A stretch of 6,134 nucleotides of DNA from an uncultured Bacilli bacterium (GCA_934179675.1 CAKPQS010000034.1:1-6134); one strand, 5' to 3'. Shown: positions 1 to 5,881, counted from the stretch's first letter. Notes: generated by a model from the sequence alone, not told the origin. Made by a program: numbers and translations.

Positions 1-2
1 GT

Positions 3-1373
3 AGTGTTACAATATATTATAAGTCTGATACTGCTATAAATAGTGATATTTTAATAAAAACTAAAGGTACTATAATGAAAATAGCAATTATGAAGAATGG
101 GTATAGTGAAGATAGAAATGCAAACGGAGGAACAGAATTTTGGAATAAAATTTATAAACTATATATAAGAACTATTAACTTTGAAAATGATTTAAGTAAT
201 TTACCTAGTTCATGTACTGAAGAAAATCTATGTTGGGATATAACAGAAAGCTCAACTCAAGAAAATAAAGTATATGGATATTTAGTTGATACAGGTTTAA
301 AAGATAGCAAAAATAATACAAAATCATTATATAATTTATATATAGTAAGTAACTATAAAATATTTGCGCCATCAAATTGTAAAGGTATATTTTCATTTGG
401 TAGAACCAATGCGATAAGCTCAAGATCTAATTTGACTCAAATTAATTTTAATAATAATTTTAATACCTCAAATGTAACAAATATGAGTGAAATGTTTAAG
501 GATTGTAGATCCTTAACAAGTTTAGATTTAAGCAGCTTTAATACCTCAAATGTAACAACTATGAGCGGTATGTTTGTTTTATGTTCATCCTTAACAAGTT
601 TAGATTTAAGTTGTTTTAATACAGCAAATGTAACAGATATGAGGTCTATGTTTTTAAATTGTTCAAAACTTACAACAACAATAAATATAATGAATGCTAA
701 TGTGTCTTATGATAGTATGTTTGATGGTGCCGCAACTTCATCTGGTGTTAAAATAACAGTAAATTATATAGCTTCTGCCTCAACTTTAGTTGATAATATG
801 ATTGCAACTAAATCAGAAGGCAGCAATGTTATAAAAGGAAGCATAATTTCGGAACATTCAATAACAATAACTGGTAATGATGAAATAAAATATGAATCTA
901 ATAATCGAGCAAATGGCACAAAAGTAACTTTAACATCTATATCAGGTAATAATTATGTAACATCATTTAAAATGAATGGAACTACCATAAATGGGAATGA
1001 ATTTATAATGCCAGATATCGATGTAATAATAAGCGATATAGTTACAATACCTTGCAAAACAATTGAGACTGCTCATTATCCATATTCTGATTCACAAGAT
1101 AATGTTATGCTTGGTGAACATACATTCGAAGGAGCAAAAAGTTTAACAGTCATACTAGACTATCAAACTGGTGGCACAAACGGGGATTATTTCTATATAT
1201 ATGATTCTAGCACATCAACAGCAGGTATAAACAATAATAAAAAATATGGTGGAATGACTAGAATAAAGGCAACAATAACAATTAACTCTAACTATATCAA
1301 AATAACATTTGAAAGTAATAGTTATGATAACAACTATTATGGCTTAAAAGCAATAGTAATCCCTAATTATTAA
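3..1373 (+). CDS. BspA-like (DUF285) leucine-rich-repeat surface protein with C-terminal CUB-like domain, 5'-partial
   Basis: The first in-frame ATG is at 75, but the frame is open back to the window edge and the upstream codons read as plausible protein (SVTIYYKSDTAINSD...). An ATG75 start would also give no signal peptide, so I treat the gene as cut by the window; AAAGG at 63-67 keeps an internal start possible. Numbered from that Met: residues about 129-200 hold three 26-residue units of the type FNTSNVTxMSxMFxxCxSLTSLDLS, the hallmark of the DUF285/BspA LRR family of secreted adhesin-like proteins. Residues about 262-325 form a beta-rich repeat ending in FKMNGTTINGNEFIMP, a module seen in such proteins. 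Residues about 329-432 (IETAHYPYSDS, SLTVILDYQ, DYFYIYDSS, YYGLKAIVIP) resemble a CUB fold; this is my inference. I see no LPxTG, membrane anchor or other C-terminal sorting signal, and the protein ends directly after the CUB-like domain. Role: probably extracellular binding; ligand unknown. Confidence 0.82.
   Translation, partial: SVTIYYKSDTAINSDILIKTKGTIMKIAIMKNGYSEDRNANGGTEFWNKIYKLYIRTINFENDLSNLPSSCTEENLCWDITESSTQENKVYGYLVDTGLKDSKNNTKSLYNLYIVSNYKIFAPSNCKGIFSFGRTNAISSRSNLTQINFNNNFNTSNVTNMSEMFKDCRSLTSLDLSSFNTSNVTTMSGMFVLCSSLTSLDLSCFNTANVTDMRSMFLNCSKLTTTINIMNANVSYDSMFDGAATSSGVKITVNYIASASTLVDNMIATKSEGSNVIKGSIISEHSITITGNDEIKYESNNRANGTKVTLTSISGNNYVTSFKMNGTTINGNEFIMPDIDVIISDIVTIPCKTIETAHYPYSDSQDNVMLGEHTFEGAKSLTVILDYQTGGTNGDYFYIYDSSTSTAGINNNKKYGGMTRIKATITINSNYIKITFESNSYDNNYYGLKAIVIPNY
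459..692 (+). repeat. 78-nt tandem repeats encoding LRR units
   Basis: Three in-frame units begin at 459, 537 and 615, each coding 26 residues. The first 22 bases of units 1 and 2 (459-480 and 537-558) are identical, and a 24-base block (509-532 and 587-610) is also identical between the first and second unit. The third unit is more diverged. The DNA-level identity suggests recent duplication or recombination between units, and copy number may vary between strains. Confidence 0.8.
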
Positions 1374-1401
1374 TAAAATTAACAATTAATCTAATAATTA
1401 T

Positions 1402-1425
1402 ACTTTTATAATTTTTTATAAAAGT
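1402..1425 (+). terminator. AU-rich hairpin just after the surface-protein gene
   Basis: ACTTTTATAA (1402-1411) pairs perfectly with TTATAAAAGT (1416-1425) around a TTTT loop, 29 nt after the stop codon. The bases that follow (GTGTTAAATTTTC) are not a clean U run, so it is a weak terminator or a 3'-end stabilising hairpin. Confidence 0.45.
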
Positions 1426-1494
1426 GTGTTAAATTTTCTTGAAAATATCAATATATAATTTTTGGATAATATCAGTAGTATTAATATATATATA

Positions 1495-1519
1495 ATCAAT
1501 AAAGGTAAAATTTATTGAT
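1495..1519. repeat. Perfect 9-bp inverted repeat
   Basis: ATCAATAAA (1495-1503) and TTTATTGAT (1511-1519) are exact reverse complements around GGTAAAA. No T run follows, so it is not a typical intrinsic terminator. It could be an operator or part of a structured 3' region upstream of the terminator at 1541. Confidence 0.5.
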
Positions 1520-1540
1520 AAAAATATTATACATCTAATT

Positions 1541-1596
1541 ATCAAGTCAAGTACTAAGATGAACTTACTAAAATTCATCCTTGACTTGATTTTTTT
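1541..1596 (+). terminator. Strong intrinsic terminator
   Basis: ATCAAGTCAAG (1541-1551) pairs over 11 bp with CTTGACTTGAT (1580-1590). A second inner stem forms between GATGAA (1558-1563) and TTCATC (1574-1579). Seven T residues follow (1590-1596). It is much more GC-rich than its surroundings and points rightwards, so it most likely ends the transcript of the surface-protein gene or of an unannotated RNA between 1430 and 1540. Confidence 0.8.
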
Positions 1597-1731
1597 ATCT
1601 TTGCTTTAAAAACGGATAATTATTATAAAGTTTATTGGTTTTGCATAAATTTATTTCTTTTTATATTCTAGAATAATATTATATTATTTACAGATATTAT
1701 CATAAAATTGCTCCCAAAAACAAAAATACAA

Positions 1732-1760
1732 TTGTATTAAAAAATAAAATATGGTAAAAT
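1732..1760 (+). promoter_or_regulatory. Candidate extended -10 promoter
   Basis: TTGTAT (1732-1737), a 17-bp spacer, then TAAAAT (1755-1760) preceded by TGG, which gives an extended -10 (TGnTAAAAT). The -35 is weak (3 of 6). The same arrangement recurs at 5999-6027. Transcription would start near 1767 and reach the hairpin at 1787-1831 almost at once. Confidence 0.4.
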
Positions 1761-1766
1761 CTTGAT

Positions 1767-1831
1767 TTTGACAGTTTTTTGAAATTAAAAAGGCTCTAAC
1801 TCTTTATTTATAAGGGGTTATGAGTCTTTTT
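1767..1831 (+). ncRNA. Candidate small RNA of about 65 nt (or leader remnant)
   Basis: The interval between the candidate start near 1767 and the end of the terminator at 1831 has no ATG-initiated ORF. It consists of a short U/A-rich 5' segment and one long hairpin. It matches no RNA family that I recognise. It may equally be a promoter and terminator left behind when the gene between them was lost. Confidence is low without transcript data. Confidence 0.25.
1787..1831 (+). terminator. Long stem terminator, potentially bidirectional
   Basis: AAAAAGGCTC (1787-1796) pairs with GAGTCTTTTT (1822-1831, one G-U). The stem continues as TAACTC (1797-1802) with GGGTTA (1815-1820), leaving a single bulged T at 1821. 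The A run on the left and T run on the right allow termination on both strands. No intact gene lies next to it. Confidence 0.7.
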
Positions 1832-1868
1832 GATATTAAAATAGTGCATACTTTTTTGTTTATAAATT

Positions 1869-2163
1869 TTAACTGAAAAAATTTTTAATTTTTTTATAAC
1901 TTATTATTTCAGTTGTTGTTTTTTCATCAAATTTAAATCTTATGTGATGTTTGCTTTTTCATTTATTGGAATAAAACATTTTCTTTAGTTGCTCTTGTAC
2001 CGTTTAAATTAGTATAATCTTTTATTATGGTGTAATAAGAATAATCTTTTTTGTTCTTATGTTTAGTTTCATAACATAACAACCCCAATATAATTATGCC
2101 ACCTCATGAAAACGTATATAATAACAAAATGATAACAAAGCTAGGTTTTTCAACACTTATTGA
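1869..2163 (-). pseudogene. Decayed small membrane-protein gene (candidate)
   Basis: Read on the minus strand from 2163, the frame runs through SVEKPSFVIILLLYTFS, an opal codon (2104-2106), GGIIILGLLCYETKHKNKKD and YSYYTIIKDYTNLNGTRATK before a TAA at 1963-1965. A shift of frame near 1970-1980 leads into FYSNK, a second opal codon (1959-1961), and KSKHHIRFKFDEKTTTEI to a TAA at 1869-1871. The product would be about 98 residues with one hydrophobic, membrane-like segment followed by a Lys-rich, presumably cytoplasmic part. Both opal codons could be former TGG Trp codons. There is no in-frame ATG at the start. The family is not recognised. AT-rich chance reading is the alternative, so confidence is moderate to low. 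Confidence 0.35.
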
Positions 2164-2187
2164 CGATTTTTAATTGAAAATTGTCAA
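2160..2187. repeat. 11-bp inverted repeat at the start of the orphan ORF
   Basis: TTGACGATTTT (2160-2170) is the inverted copy of AAAATTGTCAA (2177-2187) with one mismatch (G-U in RNA) around TAATTG. The right arm contains the only possible start codon (TTG, 2181) of the downstream ORF. It could be an operator, a hairpin that hides the start, or a scar where two gene fragments were joined. Confidence 0.55.
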
Positions 2188-2396
2188 ACTCGGGAGAAAT
2201 TAATTCTTTATATGAAAATAAAGATGAATATAATGATGTATCTAGTAAAGATTTAGTAAAAAAATTAAAAAATGCTGAAATGATTGAGAATGATGCAACA
2301 GTTTTATTAAAACATAAAGGTGAATGTATTATATTTGCAAGTAAAATAGAAATGACTGAATTAAAACATGATTTATTTAAAAAAATTATAAAATAA
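2181..2396 (+). CDS. Orphan 71-codon ORF, hypothetical, possibly 5'-truncated
   Basis: I do not recognise the family. The product is hydrophilic and Lys/Glu-rich (DLVKKLKNAEMIENDATVLL, then KHKGECIIFASKIEMTELKH), with no signal peptide or membrane segment, so a small cytosolic protein or the tail of a larger one is likely. Codon choice matches its neighbours, and the stop codon lies inside the loop of an AU-only terminator, which argues that a real transcript ends here. The start is doubtful: TTG at 2181 comes two codons after an in-frame TGA (2175-2177), has no Shine-Dalgarno sequence, and sits in an inverted repeat. The next in-frame Met is near residue 34. A gene whose 5' end was lost by deletion is a reasonable explanation. 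Confidence 0.45.
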   Translation: MSNSGEINSLYENKDEYNDVSSKDLVKKLKNAEMIENDATVLLKHKGECIIFASKIEMTELKHDLFKKIIK

Positions 2397-2412
2397 AATT
2401 ATAATTTTTTTT
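2379..2412 (+). terminator. AU-only terminator after the orphan ORF
   Basis: Seven A plus TTATAA (2379-2391) pair over 13 bp with TTATAA plus T run (2399-2411) around AATAAAA, with eight T residues at 2405-2412. It overlaps the last codons of the orphan ORF and directly precedes the lysS promoter. The A-rich and T-rich arms would also work on the minus strand. Confidence 0.65.
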
Positions 2413-2420
2413 AAAATAAA

Positions 2421-2449
2421 TAGACAAAAATTACCTATTATAGTATAAT
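2421..2449 (+). promoter_or_regulatory. Sigma-A-type promoter of lysS
   Basis: TAGACA (2421-2426, one mismatch to TTGACA), a 17-bp spacer, and a perfect TATAAT (2444-2449). Transcription would start near 2456 and give a leader of about 33 nt. There is no room for a T-box or other riboswitch, so lysS itself appears not to be controlled by tRNA. Confidence 0.8.
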
Positions 2450-2473
2450 TAATACATTGAAAAGGAAAACTTT

Positions 2474-2483
2474 AGAAGGGTGA
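2474..2483 (+). promoter_or_regulatory. Ribosome binding site of lysS
   Basis: AGAAGGGTGA lies 5 nt upstream of the ATG at 2489 and is complementary to the 16S rRNA 3' end apart from one skipped base. It supports the chosen start. Confidence 0.75.
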
Positions 2484-2488
2484 TATAA

Positions 2489-3958
2489 ATGAGACAATTT
2501 TCTGAACAAGAATTAGTAAGAAGATCTAAAATAGACGAAATAAAAAAATATTGTAATCCATATCCAGAAAGATATGAAACAACACATTCTTTACTTGAAG
2601 CTAGTAAATTAGAAGATGGCACTAAAGGTGTAAGTGTAGCTGGAAGAATAGTATTTATGAGAAAAATGGGTAAATTAAGTTTCTTAAGATTAAGAGATAT
2701 TGAAGCTGATTTACAAATTTCTATTAAAATTGATTTAGTAGGAGAAGACAATTATAGCTTTTTTAAAGCAAATATTGATGTTGGAGATTTTATTGGTGTA
2801 GTAGGAGAAATGTTTACAACCCAAACTGGCGAAAAAACATTAAGAGCTGATAAATTTGTTTTCCTAGGAAAAGCATTAAAACCATTACCAGAAAAATTTC
2901 ATGGTTTAACAGATCCTGAATTATGCTACCGCAATCGTTATGTTGATATGATTATGAATGAAGATACAAGGAAAAGATTTTTAACACGTATAAATTTCAT
3001 TCGTGAACTACGAAATTATTTAGATAATCATGGTTATTATGAAGTTGAAACACCAATATTAAATAATAAACCAAGTGGTGCTGTAGCACGACCATTTAAA
3101 GCACATCATAATGCATTAGATATTGATGTCTATTTGAGAATTGCACCAGAAACATATATGAAAAGAAGTGTTGTAGCTGGTATTCCAAAAGTATATGAAA
3201 TTGCAAGATGCTTTAGAAATGAAGGTATGGATGCTAGTCATTTACAAGATTTTACAATGATCGAGTGTTATCAAGCATATTATAATTATCGTGATAATAT
3301 GATATTCATAAGAGAAATGTTACAAACAATTATTATGAAGTTATTTGGTACATTAAATGTTCAAATAGGTGACAAAGTAGTTGATATGAGTGGTGTATGG
3401 CCAACTGTTACATTTAGAGAATTAATTATAAAATATGCTAATATTGATATAAAAGATTATGATACAAAAGAAAAATTACTAGAAAAAATAAAAGAAGATA
3501 AAATAGAACTTGATAGTGAAACACCAATTGAAAATTTAGGTTATGGTAATTTAGTAGATTATTTATATAAAAAAGTAGCACGACCAAATATTCTTGGTCC
3601 AGTATATTTAACAGGTCATCCATTAGAATTATCGCCTCTTGCAAGATCAAATGATTTTGATAAATCTATAACTGATAGATTCCAATTAATTGTAAATGGA
3701 GCGGAAATATTGAATGGTTATTCAGAATTAGTTGATCCAGTTGAACAAGAAAAAAGATTACTTGAACAAGCTAGTTTAAAAGCTGGTGGCGATGAAGAAG
3801 CAATGGATATGGATTATGATTATATTGGAGCAATGGAATATGGAATGCCACCAATATCTGGTTGGGGAATGGGAATTGATAGATTAATTCAATTATTAAC
3901 GAACTCTGATAATATAAAAGATGTTGTTATGTATCCTTTAATGAGACCAGAAGAATAA
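2489..3958 (+). CDS. lysS: Lysyl-tRNA synthetase, class II (LysRS)
   Basis: Cytosolic class IIb synthetase that charges tRNA-Lys with lysine using ATP. At 489 aa it is full length for the family. Residues about 48-128 form the OB-fold anticodon-binding domain (GVSVAGRIVFMRKMGKLSF...). Motif 1 lies at about 165-192 (NYLDNHGYYEVETPIL), followed by GAVARPFKAHHNALD (197-211). Motif 2 is at about 241-262 with R243, N244, E245 (CFRNEGMDASHLQDFTMIE). Substrate-pocket segments are at 378-386 (HPLELSPLA) and 403-417 (NGAEILNGYSELVDP). Motif 3 is at 458-466 (GWGMGIDRL). Oddity: the motif 2 loop reads SHLQDF where LysRS of B. subtilis or E. coli type has xHNPEF, suggesting a divergent LysRS branch. The start is fixed by the RBS and promoter. 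The T-box leader of argS begins a few bases after the stop, so the two genes may share a transcript. Confidence 0.95.
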   Translation: MRQFSEQELVRRSKIDEIKKYCNPYPERYETTHSLLEASKLEDGTKGVSVAGRIVFMRKMGKLSFLRLRDIEADLQISIKIDLVGEDNYSFFKANIDVGDFIGVVGEMFTTQTGEKTLRADKFVFLGKALKPLPEKFHGLTDPELCYRNRYVDMIMNEDTRKRFLTRINFIRELRNYLDNHGYYEVETPILNNKPSGAVARPFKAHHNALDIDVYLRIAPETYMKRSVVAGIPKVYEIARCFRNEGMDASHLQDFTMIECYQAYYNYRDNMIFIREMLQTIIMKLFGTLNVQIGDKVVDMSGVWPTVTFRELIIKYANIDIKDYDTKEKLLEKIKEDKIELDSETPIENLGYGNLVDYLYKKVARPNILGPVYLTGHPLELSPLARSNDFDKSITDRFQLIVNGAEILNGYSELVDPVEQEKRLLEQASLKAGGDEEAMDMDYDYIGAMEYGMPPISGWGMGIDRLIQLLTNSDNIKDVVMYPLMRPEE

Positions 3959-3965
3959 GATACAA

Positions 3966-4166
3966 TGATAAGGAAATAGTAATATAAAAAAAACTTATAG
4001 TGAGGTAGGAATAGTGGAAACTACTAGATAATTATTTATATGAACGCATCCTTTAGTATAAACGTTTTATCGCGTTAAAGATAAAGAGCATAGATTCTAT
4101 GAAAGTAGGGTGGTACCACGTTAATACGTCCCTATAATTATAGAATCTTTTTATTTTATGGAGGGA
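3966..4166 (+). promoter_or_regulatory. T-box riboswitch (tRNA-Arg sensing) controlling argS
   Basis: Stem I base is AAGGA (3970-3974) with TCCTT (4049-4053). The specifier loop has AGTA (3978-3981) facing GAA (4042-4044), closed above by ATATAAA (3982-3988) with TTTATAT (4035-4041). The specifier codon is CGC (4045-4047), Arg, followed by the usual purine. AGTGAG (3999-4004) and AGTGGAAACT (4013-4022) resemble the distal bulge and apical loop motifs. Stem III is about 4054-4080 (AACG/CGTT core). The T-box sequence AGGGTGGTACCACG is at 4107-4120. The antiterminator pairs AGGG/CCCT (4107-4110/4130-4133) and ACG/CGT (4118-4120/4127-4129), leaving the bulge TGGTACC to bind the tRNA NCCA end; TGGT predicts discriminator A or G. 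Uncharged tRNA-Arg should raise argS expression. No clear promoter lies between lysS and the leader. Confidence 0.93.
4092..4157 (+). terminator. Terminator-like stem of the T-box expression platform
   Basis: AGATTCTAT (4092-4100) is an exact reverse complement of ATAGAATCT (4140-4148), followed by TTTTTATTTT (4148-4157). The 39-nt interior contains the antiterminator. The left arm can also fold on itself (CATAG 4089-4093 with CTATG 4097-4101), a possible switch. The U run supports transcription attenuation, but the wiring differs from the usual terminator that reuses the 3' antiterminator strand. Confidence 0.6.
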
Positions 4167-4168
4167 AT

Positions 4169-5881
4169 ATGAGTTTAATTAAAGAAAATGAAATATATTT
4201 AAAAAATGTAATAAATGATTTAGAAATGAATATTGACAAAATTTCATTAGAGCCTTCATCAAGGAAGGAATTTGGTCAGTTTCAAATAAATGTAGCAATG
4301 AATTTAGCGTCTATTTATCATACTAATCCAAGAGATATAGCATCAAAAATAGTTTCAAAATTAGATGATAGATTTGTAAATGTTAATATACAGGGGCCTG
4401 GATTTATCAATCTTTCTTTTAGTGATGATTATTTAATTAATTATTTTAATACTAAAGGTTTTAATGATATGGTTGATAAAGAAGAACCTAAAAAAATAAT
4501 AATTGATTTTGGTGGTGCAAATGCTGCTAAAGCTTTACATGTTGGCCACATGAGATCGGCAAATATTGGCGAAGCTTTAAGAAGATTACTTATATTATTT
4601 GGTAATGATGTTATTAGTGATGTTCATTTAGGTGATTTAGGAAGACAAGCTGGTATGTTAATTTCACAATTACAAATTGAGCATCCAGAGTTACCTTATT
4701 TTGATTTAAATTATAAGGGTGAATATCCTAAACTTGATATTACGGCTAAAGATCTTGGTAGAATGTATCCATTAGCTAGTAAACTTGCTAAAGAAGACCC
4801 TAAAAGAATGGAAGAAGTTAGAAGAATAACTGCTGAAATTGATAAGGGTAATAAAGTATATATTGATTTATGGAAACAAATGGTTGATGTATCAAAGGTT
4901 GAAATTAAAAAAGTATATGATGAATTGAATTGTCATTTTGATTTGTTTGAGGGAGAACTTGATAGTTTTAAGGATATTCCAGCAACAACTGAAATATTAA
5001 AACCTTTTCTATATGAATCAAATGGTGCTTTAGTTATGGATGTTGCTAAAGATGATGATAAAAAAGAGATGCCACCGCTTTTATATATTAAAACTGATGG
5101 TGCGACTATTTATGCAACGAGGGATTTAGCTACTATTTATTCAAGGGTTAAGAGATTTGATCCAGATGAAATATTATATGTTGTTGATGAAAGACAGGGT
5201 TTATATTTTGAACAAGTTTTTAGGGCTTCTTATAAAAGTGGCCTTGTTAAAAAGGCTAAATTAATTCATAGTGGTTTTGGTACAATTAATGGTATTGATG
5301 GTAAACCTTATAAAACTCGTGATGGTGGGGTTATGGAGCTTAGTACTTTGATTGATTTGGTTAGAAGTGAAATATCAAAAAAAATAAAGGATGATATTAA
5401 GGGTAATGAAAGAGATGAAATATTAGAAAAATTAACTATTGCTACTATTAAATATACAGATCTATTGCCTTATAGAAAAACGGATTATATTTTTGATCCT
5501 GTTAAATTTAGTTCTTTAGATGGTAAAACAGGTCCTTATATTTTATATACAATTGTTAGAATTAAGTCTATTTTGAATAAGGTTAATAATGATTCAAAAT
5601 TAACTATTATTAATACTGATGAGATGAGAAATGTTTTGGTTAAGTTAACGGAGGTTTCTACTGCTTTAACTGCTTGTTATAAGGAGAATACTTTAAATTA
5701 TATTGCTGAAATTTTATATGAAATTTGTAGTTTATTTAATAAATTTTATAATAATTGTAATATAGTTAATGAGGAAAATGAGGAAATAAAATCATCATAT
5801 ATTGCTTTTATTAAAATAGTTTATAGTTATATCAAAGAATTAACTAATTTATTAGCGATCAATGAAGTAGAAAAAATGTAA
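4169..5881 (+). CDS. argS: Arginyl-tRNA synthetase, class I (ArgRS)
   Basis: Cytosolic class I synthetase that charges tRNA-Arg, using ATP and requiring tRNA for amino acid activation. Length 570 aa, complete. Residues 1 to about 90 form the N-terminal ArgRS additional domain (FGQFQINVAMNLA, QGPGFINLSFSDDYL). The HIGH signature is HVGH at 124-127 within GGANAAKALHVGHMRS, followed by DVHLGDLGRQAGMLI. KTDGATIYATRDLATI is at 308-323. The KMSKS position holds KPYKTRDGG (379-387), the relaxed form common in bacterial ArgRS of this type. The C-terminal DALR-type anticodon domain starts near GPYILYT (455-461) and runs to the end (NEVEKM). GGAGGG (4160-4165) precedes ATG 4169 by a short spacer. Arg codons are mainly AGA; I found no CGC codon in this gene although its T-box specifier is CGC. 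It is controlled by the preceding T-box and followed by a terminator at 5967. Confidence 0.96.
   Translation: MSLIKENEIYLKNVINDLEMNIDKISLEPSSRKEFGQFQINVAMNLASIYHTNPRDIASKIVSKLDDRFVNVNIQGPGFINLSFSDDYLINYFNTKGFNDMVDKEEPKKIIIDFGGANAAKALHVGHMRSANIGEALRRLLILFGNDVISDVHLGDLGRQAGMLISQLQIEHPELPYFDLNYKGEYPKLDITAKDLGRMYPLASKLAKEDPKRMEEVRRITAEIDKGNKVYIDLWKQMVDVSKVEIKKVYDELNCHFDLFEGELDSFKDIPATTEILKPFLYESNGALVMDVAKDDDKKEMPPLLYIKTDGATIYATRDLATIYSRVKRFDPDEILYVVDERQGLYFEQVFRASYKSGLVKKAKLIHSGFGTINGIDGKPYKTRDGGVMELSTLIDLVRSEISKKIKDDIKGNERDEILEKLTIATIKYTDLLPYRKTDYIFDPVKFSSLDGKTGPYILYTIVRIKSILNKVNNDSKLTIINTDEMRNVLVKLTEVSTALTACYKENTLNYIAEILYEICSLFNKFYNNCNIVNEENEEIKSSYIAFIKIVYSYIKELTNLLAINEVEKM

Larger units (their letters stand above)
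1374..2177. other. Gene-poor region of about 800 bp with hairpins and relics
   Basis: No intact gene is visible on either strand. The stretch contains hairpins at 1402-1425 and 1495-1519, a strong terminator at 1541-1596, a promoter-like element at 1732-1760 with a terminator at 1787-1831, and a broken minus-strand reading at about 1869-2163. Between 1600 and 1730 I see only AT-rich sequence without convincing structure. No tRNA, rRNA, CRISPR array or transposase was found here. The mix of orphan signals and broken frames suggests a site of past insertion and deletion. Confidence 0.6.

Noticed and set aside
205..423. Minus-strand ORF of 72 codons inside the surface-protein gene
   Set aside because: Antisense to a clearly coding region; Tyr/Leu/Ile-rich composition is typical of reverse readings of AT-rich genes.
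459..692. CRISPR-like spaced repeats
   Set aside because: The period is an in-frame 78 nt within an LRR gene, the repeats run on directly and encode the protein motif; there are no unique spacers.
1871..1914. Inverted repeat AACTGAAA (1871-1878) and TTTCAGTT (1907-1914) as a terminator
   Set aside because: Short 8-bp arms 28 nt apart in A/T runs, with no T tail on the likely strand; it coincides with the end of the minus-strand relic and may be chance.
2117..2122. TATAAT as promoter of the 71-codon ORF
   Set aside because: No usable -35 at 2094-2099 and no RBS before the ORF; common by chance in such AT-rich DNA.
1869..2163. TGA read as tryptophan (mycoplasma-type code)
   Set aside because: All Trp codons seen in the three intact genes are TGG and none has an internal TGA, so the standard code fits; the TGA codons in the relic are better read as decay.
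2449..2751. Minus-strand ORF of 100 codons over the lysS 5' end
   Set aside because: It overlaps the conserved lysS N-terminal region and promoter and has no family features.
3438..3650. Minus-strand ORF of 70 codons inside lysS
   Set aside because: Shadow of the LysRS coding frame.
3961..3966. TACAAT as a -10 box for an argS-specific promoter
   Set aside because: The start point would fall inside T-box stem I, destroying its base, and no -35 lies at the right distance.
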